Shown: in pieces, positions 32,185 through 35,791 of the stretch | How positions within the stretch are numbered: position 1 is the stretch's first letter | Layout of the letters: every line of letters starts with the position of its first letter | Origin: Halorubrum ezzemoulense DSM 17463 | GTDB taxonomy: Archaea; Halobacteriota; Halobacteria; Halobacteriales; Haloferacaceae | Assembly (NCBI RefSeq): GCF_002114285.1 | Contig: NZ_NEDJ01000032.1 | Coordinates: forward strand, 1 to 35,791 | Direction: 5' to 3' | DNA: 35,791 nt | Program-made: the position numbers and the translations under genes | Notes under the pieces: model-generated | Databases searched by the model: none | What the model was told of the DNA's origin: nothing | The model's input: the letters and a program-made list of their open reading frames with translations, nothing else

Positions 32185-33972
32185 TCAGTCCCGCGTGAGC
32201 CGCGGGTTCGTCACCGCGCCCTCCGCGGCCGAGGCGAAGTCGCGGCCGTACTTCGCGAGGATGCCGCCCTCGTAGGGCGGTTCGGGCGCGTCCCACGCCT
32301 GGCGGCGCTCGTCGAGCTCCTCGTCGGAGAGGTCCACGGTCAGGTCGCGCTCGGGGATGTCGACCGTGACGTGGTCGCCGTCCTCGATGAGCCCGATCGG
32401 ACCGCCGACGGCGGCCTCGGGCGCGACGTGGCCGATCATCGGACCGCGGGTGCCGCCCGAGAAGCGGCCGTCGGTGAGCAGCGCCACGTCGTCCTCGTGG
32501 CCCGCGCCGACGACGGCGGCGGTGACGCCGAGCATCTCGCGCATGCCGGGGCCGCCGCGGGGCCCCTCGTTGCGGATGACGATCACGTCGCCGGACTCGA
32601 TCGCCCCCGACTGGACGTACTCCATCGCGTCCTCCTCGTTCTCGAACACGCGGGCGGGGCCCTCGTGGTAGAACTCGTCGTCGCCGGTCACCTTCAGCAC
32701 CGAGCCGTCCGGCGCGAGGTTGCCGTCGAGGATCTTGATGGCGCCCTCCTCCTCCTTCGGGTCCTCGACGGGGTAGAGGAAGTCGGCCTCGATATCGTCG
32801 TCGGCCGGGAGTTCGCCGCGCTCCTCCAGGGCCGCGATCTCCTCGGCGAGCGTCCGGCCCGTCACGGTCATCGCGTCGCCGTGGAGCAGGTCGGCCTCAA
32901 GTAGGCGGCGGAGCACGACCGGCACGCCGCCGACCTCGTGGAGGTCGTTCATGACGCGGCTCCCGCCGGGCTGGAGGTTCGCGATCTTCGGCGTGCGCCG
33001 GGAGATCTCGTCGAAGTCCTCGATAGAGAGGTCGACGTCGGCCTCGCCCGCGAGCGCGAGCAGGTGAAGGACCGCGTTCGTCGAGCCGCCCATCGCGGTC
33101 TGGGCCGCGATCGCGTTTTCGAACGACTCGCGCGAGAGGATGTCGGAGGGGCGGCGGTCGTTCTCGATACAGTCCATCGCCAGCTCGCCGGCGCGCTCGG
33201 CGACCGCGTAGCGCGCCTCGTCCTCCGCCGGCGGCGAGGCCGATCCGAGCGGCGCCAGCCCGAGCGCCTCCGACAGCGACGCCATCGTGTTCGCGGTGAA
33301 CATCCCGCCACAGGAGCCCGCGCCGGGGCAGGCGTGCCGCTCTAACTCGTCGAGTTCGTCGGCGTCCATGTCGCCCTGCGCGTACGTGCCGACGCCCTCG
33401 AACACCTGGACGATCGTCACGTCGCGGCCGTCGTGTTGCCCGGGCATGATCGAGCCGCCGTAGAGGAAGACGCTGGGGAGGTCCGTCCGGATCGCGGCCA
33501 TCATCATCCCGGGGAGGTTCTTGTCGCAGCCCGCGACCGTCACGAGGGCGTCCATGCGCTCGCCGAAGGAGACGAGCTCGACGGAGTCGGCGATCACCTC
33601 CCGCGAGATCAGGCTCGCCTTCATCCCCTCCGTCCCCATCGAGATGGCGTCGGAGATGGTGATCGTGCCGAACTCGATCGGCATCCCCCCCGCCGCGTCG
33701 ATGCCGTCGAGCGCGGCGTCCGCCACGTCGTCGAGGTGGACGTTACACGGCGTGATGTCGGCGGCCGGGTTCGGCACGCCGACGATCGGCGACGAGAGGT
33801 CCTCGTCGTCGAACCCCATCGCGCGGAACATGGCGCGGTGCGGCGCCTTGTCCGGCCCCTCTGTCACCTCGCGGCTCGGCAGGTCCTCGTCTTTCGTCCC
33901 GGCGAATCGGTCTGCGTCCTCCCGGCGACGACGCCGCTCGCCGTCGTCCGATCTCGACTGCTGTTCGCTCAT
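32185..33972 (-). CDS. ilvD: Dihydroxy-acid dehydratase
   Basis: IlvD removes water from 2,3-dihydroxy-isovalerate and its methylvalerate homologue in branched-chain amino acid synthesis. It is a cytoplasmic iron-sulfur enzyme. The Fe-S cysteines are in [26 protein letters not shown] and [17 protein letters not shown]. It has 595 residues, of which the first 40 are acidic and Arg-rich and precede the conserved [19 protein letters not shown]-like GTTTAAGA lies 23-30 bases before the ATG at 33972, which supports this start. Confidence 0.97.
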   Translation of the reverse strand: MSEQQSRSDDGERRRRREDADRFAGTKDEDLPSREVTEGPDKAPHRAMFRAMGFDDEDLSSPIVGVPNPAADITPCNVHLDDVADAALDGIDAAGGMPIEFGTITISDAISMGTEGMKASLISREVIADSVELVSFGERMDALVTVAGCDKNLPGMMMAAIRTDLPSVFLYGGSIMPGQHDGRDVTIVQVFEGVGTYAQGDMDADELDELERHACPGAGSCGGMFTANTMASLSEALGLAPLGSASPPAEDEARYAVAERAGELAMDCIENDRRPSDILSRESFENAIAAQTAMGGSTNAVLHLLALAGEADVDLSIEDFDEISRRTPKIANLQPGGSRVMNDLHEVGGVPVVLRRLLEADLLHGDAMTVTGRTLAEEIAALEERGELPADDDIEADFLYPVEDPKEEEGAIKILDGNLAPDGSVLKVTGDDEFYHEGPARVFENEEDAMEYVQSGAIESGDVIVIRNEGPRGGPGMREMLGVTAAVVGAGHEDDVALLTDGRFSGGTRGPMIGHVAPEAAVGGPIGLIEDGDHVTVDIPERDLTVDLSDEELDERRQAWDAPEPPYEGGILAKYGRDFASAAEGAVTNPRLTRD

Positions 33973-33994
33973 ACCCGACCCTGTCGCTCGGGGG

Positions 33995-34002
33995 TCTTAA
34001 AC
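33995..34002 (-). promoter_or_regulatory. TATA box of ilvD
   Basis: Minus-strand GTTTAAGA lies 23-30 bases before the ATG at 33972. Confidence 0.55.
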
Positions 34003-34144
34003 CGCCGCGTCGGGGCGAGGGTTGCTCGGCGGGGATCGCGGTTCCCCCCGCACGGAGTCGGCTTCCGGAAGCGGGGCTCGACACCCGTTATTCGACAGAC
34101 GATAACGTATTGAACTCGCCCCTCGTCGTCGGTCGCGTATCAGC

Positions 34145-34555
34145 ATGTCCGTCGCAAGCGCGGCCCGTCGCGTCGACGAGGATGACAGCCAGTTCCCCCC
34201 GCACGGGCCGGTTGAGGCATGTCTCGGCTACCTCCTGTTCTACATCCTCGTCATTCGCGTGACCCCGGCGGTCGTCGCGACGTCGGGCGACGCGGCCCTA
34301 AGTCTGCCGTCCTCGTTCGTCCGGTTCGGGCTCGCGGCCGCGCTGTGGTTCGTGCTCGTCGTGACGGCGGTCGACCAGGCGCGGCGGCTCGCGGCGCTCG
34401 GGGTCGGCACGAACGACGACCCCGGACTGCGCGTGCGGTCGCGCGTCGTACCGTCGTCACCACGAACCACGGGGTATCTGCTCGCGCTGATCGCGGACAC
34501 CGCCGTCGCCATGGTAACGTTCGACGGAGCCGCTCTGGTCACCGAACGATCGTGA
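34145..34555 (+). CDS. Small membrane protein, function unknown
   Basis: This 136-residue protein has three hydrophobic segments (near 29-46, 58-78 and 109-127). The first carries CLGYLLFYILVIRVTPAVVA and the second RFGLAAALWFVLVVTAVDQA. The N-terminus is acidic and Pro-containing. Its last 17 bases overlap the 3' end of the convergent UspA gene. The family is not recognised. GC3 is high and the membrane topology is regular, which supports a real gene. Confidence 0.6.
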   Translation: MSVASAARRVDEDDSQFPPHGPVEACLGYLLFYILVIRVTPAVVATSGDAALSLPSSFVRFGLAAALWFVLVVTAVDQARRLAALGVGTNDDPGLRVRSRVVPSSPRTTGYLLALIADTAVAMVTFDGAALVTERS

Positions 34556-34967
34556 CCGGGACCGGCGACCGCCTGGCGACCGTTTCGGCCACGTTCCCCA
34601 CGAGGAACCGGCGCGTCATGCGGCGGCGGTCCGCCCCGTGAGCGCCGATCACGACCGTGTCGTAGTCGCCCGCCCGATTGATGATGTTCCGGGCCGGGTG
34701 GCCGATACCCACGACCGTGTCTATCTCTCGCCCCCGCTCGGCGGCCGCCGCGCGCGCCCGCTCGAAGGCGGGCTCGGCGCGTTCGGCGGCGGCCTCGTCG
34801 ATGTCGTCCGCAAGGGCGAGGTCCGTCGCTTCGCCGAACATCGAGGAAGGGACACCGACGACGTGTAACACGGTGACGTCGGCCTCCGGAAAGCTGTCGA
34901 GCGCGTACGCGAGGGCCTCCACCGAGTGGTCGGAGTCGTCCATCGGGACGAGGATGCGTGAGACCAT
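34539..34967 (-). CDS. Universal stress protein (UspA domain), second
   Basis: This 142-residue single Usp domain starts MVSRILVPMDDSDHSVEALAY. The ATP-site loop is VIGAHGADRRRMTRRFLVGN, which has G-2x-G but 12 rather than 9 residues before the next Gly and Asn instead of Ser/Thr. VPVTIV closes the fold. It is more canonical than the Usp at 15361. A TATA-like GACTTAGG lies 25-32 bases before the ATG. It converges on, and overlaps by 17 bases, the small membrane protein gene. Confidence 0.92.
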   Translation of the reverse strand: MVSRILVPMDDSDHSVEALAYALDSFPEADVTVLHVVGVPSSMFGEATDLALADDIDEAAAERAEPAFERARAAAAERGREIDTVVGIGHPARNIINRAGDYDTVVIGAHGADRRRMTRRFLVGNVAETVARRSPVPVTIVR

Positions 34968-34991
34968 ACCGTAGGTCAGACCGCCTACCCA

Positions 34992-34999
34992 CCTAAGTC
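34992..34999 (-). promoter_or_regulatory. TATA-like box of the second UspA gene
   Basis: Minus-strand GACTTAGG lies 25-32 bases before the ATG at 34967. Confidence 0.45.
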
Positions 35000-35072
35000 T
35001 CTTCCTCAGACGACGCCCGGGACGAGCCGATGGGATCCGTGGCGCCGCCCCGTCAACTCCCCGACACGTCGG

Positions 35073-35256
35073 TCACGGACCTGCTTCCGCCGCGACGGCG
35101 TCGGAGTCGAACGACCAGACCGTCGACACCGCGGCCGCGCCGGCCGCGCCGGCCGCGTTGCCCGTCGCCACCAATTCCCCGAGATCCGAGACGCCCCGGC
35201 CCCTCGCGGCGATGACCGCACCGGCGAACGCGTCGCCGGGCTCCGGCGGCTCACAC
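35073..35256 (-). pseudogene. Probable C-terminal remnant of a PfkB-family sugar kinase
   Basis: A minus-strand frame with no start codon reads EPPEPGDAFAGAVIAARGRG, then VSDLGELVATGNAAGAAGAA and a stop at 35075-35073. GDAFAGAVIAA matches the GAGDAFxxG active-site motif near the C-terminus of PfkB/ribokinase enzymes, where the Asp is the catalytic base, and GNAAGAA fits the following helix. Everything N-terminal is missing: upstream in this frame a TGA lies inside the VOC gene. Third positions are GC-rich as in real genes. It could be chance, since the piece is only about 60 residues. Confidence 0.45.
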
Positions 35257-35643
35257 CCGCGCTTTCAGCTCCACTCGGTAGCCGAACGGGTCCCTGACGT
35301 ACACCGCGCCGGCCTCGCCGGTCGCGCCGAGCGGGGAGTCGAGCCGCTTTTCGACCTCGACGCCGGCGTCGGCCAGCTCCGCTTCGATCTCCTCGACCGA
35401 CTCCTCGACGACGACCGCGACGTGGTCGTAGTTCGTCCTCGCCGGCCGCTCGAACTCGGCGGTCGGCCACAGGTGGATCACCGCGGTCGCGGAGAGCCGC
35501 ACGTCGAAGAAGGGCTTCTCTCCGGCCGCGTACAGCGCGTCCTCGATGCCGAAGCCGAGCGCCTCGCCGTAGAACTCGCGGGCCGCGTCGGCACCGCCTT
35601 CCGGGATGCGGAGGTTGACGTGGTCGATATGGCGTGCCTTCAC
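35251..35643 (-). CDS. VOC (glyoxalase/bleomycin-resistance fold) family protein
   Basis: This 130-residue protein from GTG 35643 begins KARHIDHVNLRIPEGGADAA after the initiator. FYGEALGF is near 26-33 and the final strand is AVYVRDPFGYRVELKARV, typical VOC repeats. Candidate metal ligands are His in HIDHVNL and IHLWP and the Glu of RVELKA. The reaction is unknown (isomerase, dioxygenase or resistance-type binding all use this fold). The frame is open further upstream but that part has no protein character. A TATA-like TGTATAAG lies far upstream at about 35770-35777, which would imply a long leader. Confidence 0.85.
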   Translation of the reverse strand: MKARHIDHVNLRIPEGGADAAREFYGEALGFGIEDALYAAGEKPFFDVRLSATAVIHLWPTAEFERPARTNYDHVAVVVEESVEEIEAELADAGVEVEKRLDSPLGATGEAGAVYVRDPFGYRVELKARV

Positions 35644-35791
35644 GGGGGAGTGTTCGGCGTCCGGGCGCAAAAGTCGTCGGGCCGGGTACTGCCGGTCCGC
35701 GTCCGGCCGGAGACGTGGCGGTCGGCGACGGCGGGGCGGTCCTGCGAACTGCGAACGTCCGCGGCACACTTATACACAGTCATGTAAACAT

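Overview
The window is about 35.8 kb of very GC-rich DNA. Proteins are strongly acidic, intergenic gaps are short, and many genes have a TTTAA/TTATA-like box 25-30 bases before the start codon, the usual haloarchaeal leaderless layout. L18Ae (LX), prefoldin alpha, FtsY, an archaeal Ser/His signal peptidase and DUF2070 place it in the Archaea. Overall it looks like a Halobacteria chromosome, perhaps Halorubrum or a relative; the genus is a guess. No rRNA, tRNA, CRISPR array or insertion sequence was found.

Left part (1-6.3 kb): an ABC exporter pair; the translation/targeting operon rpl18a-pfdA-ftsY; a gene broken by a frameshift (about 3763-4264, minus); and a minus-strand pair of a ribbon-helix-helix/winged-helix protein (DUF5805-like) and a tyrosine recombinase, preceded by a 414-base intergenic region rich in inverted repeats.

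Middle-left (6.3-15.8 kb): a HisG-fold protein that lacks key acidic residues, a 642-residue acidic coiled-coil protein with 21-bp repeats, and a UlaG-like metallo-beta-lactamase-fold hydrolase. Next is an APC-permease locus flanked by two paralogous TrkA-type proteins, with a palindrome and a tiny upstream ORF in the divergent promoter region. Then come a membrane HExxH protein, a 46-residue acidic protein starting MCHGR, a pteridine-reductase-like SDR and a UspA protein.

Middle-right (15.8-25.6 kb): the complete proline operon proC-proB-proA, then a surface-polysaccharide or lipid-like cluster (GT4 glycosyltransferase, alkaline-phosphatase/sulfatase-fold protein, AglD-C-like flippase-type membrane protein, small membrane protein, DUF2070 protein and a second GT4 enzyme).

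Right part (25.6-35.8 kb): nnr-moaC, gcvT, signal peptidase I, a NYN-domain protein, a small conserved protein with its own repeat-bearing promoter, a PiT phosphate transporter, ilvD, a small membrane protein, a second UspA and a VOC-fold protein. A remnant that reads like the C-terminus of a PfkB sugar kinase lies between the last two.

Most of the window is ordinary housekeeping DNA. The best candidates for something new are the DUF5805/recombinase pair with its operator-like repeats, the TrkA-APC-TrkA module, the HisG-like protein, the HELAH membrane protein and the two decayed genes.
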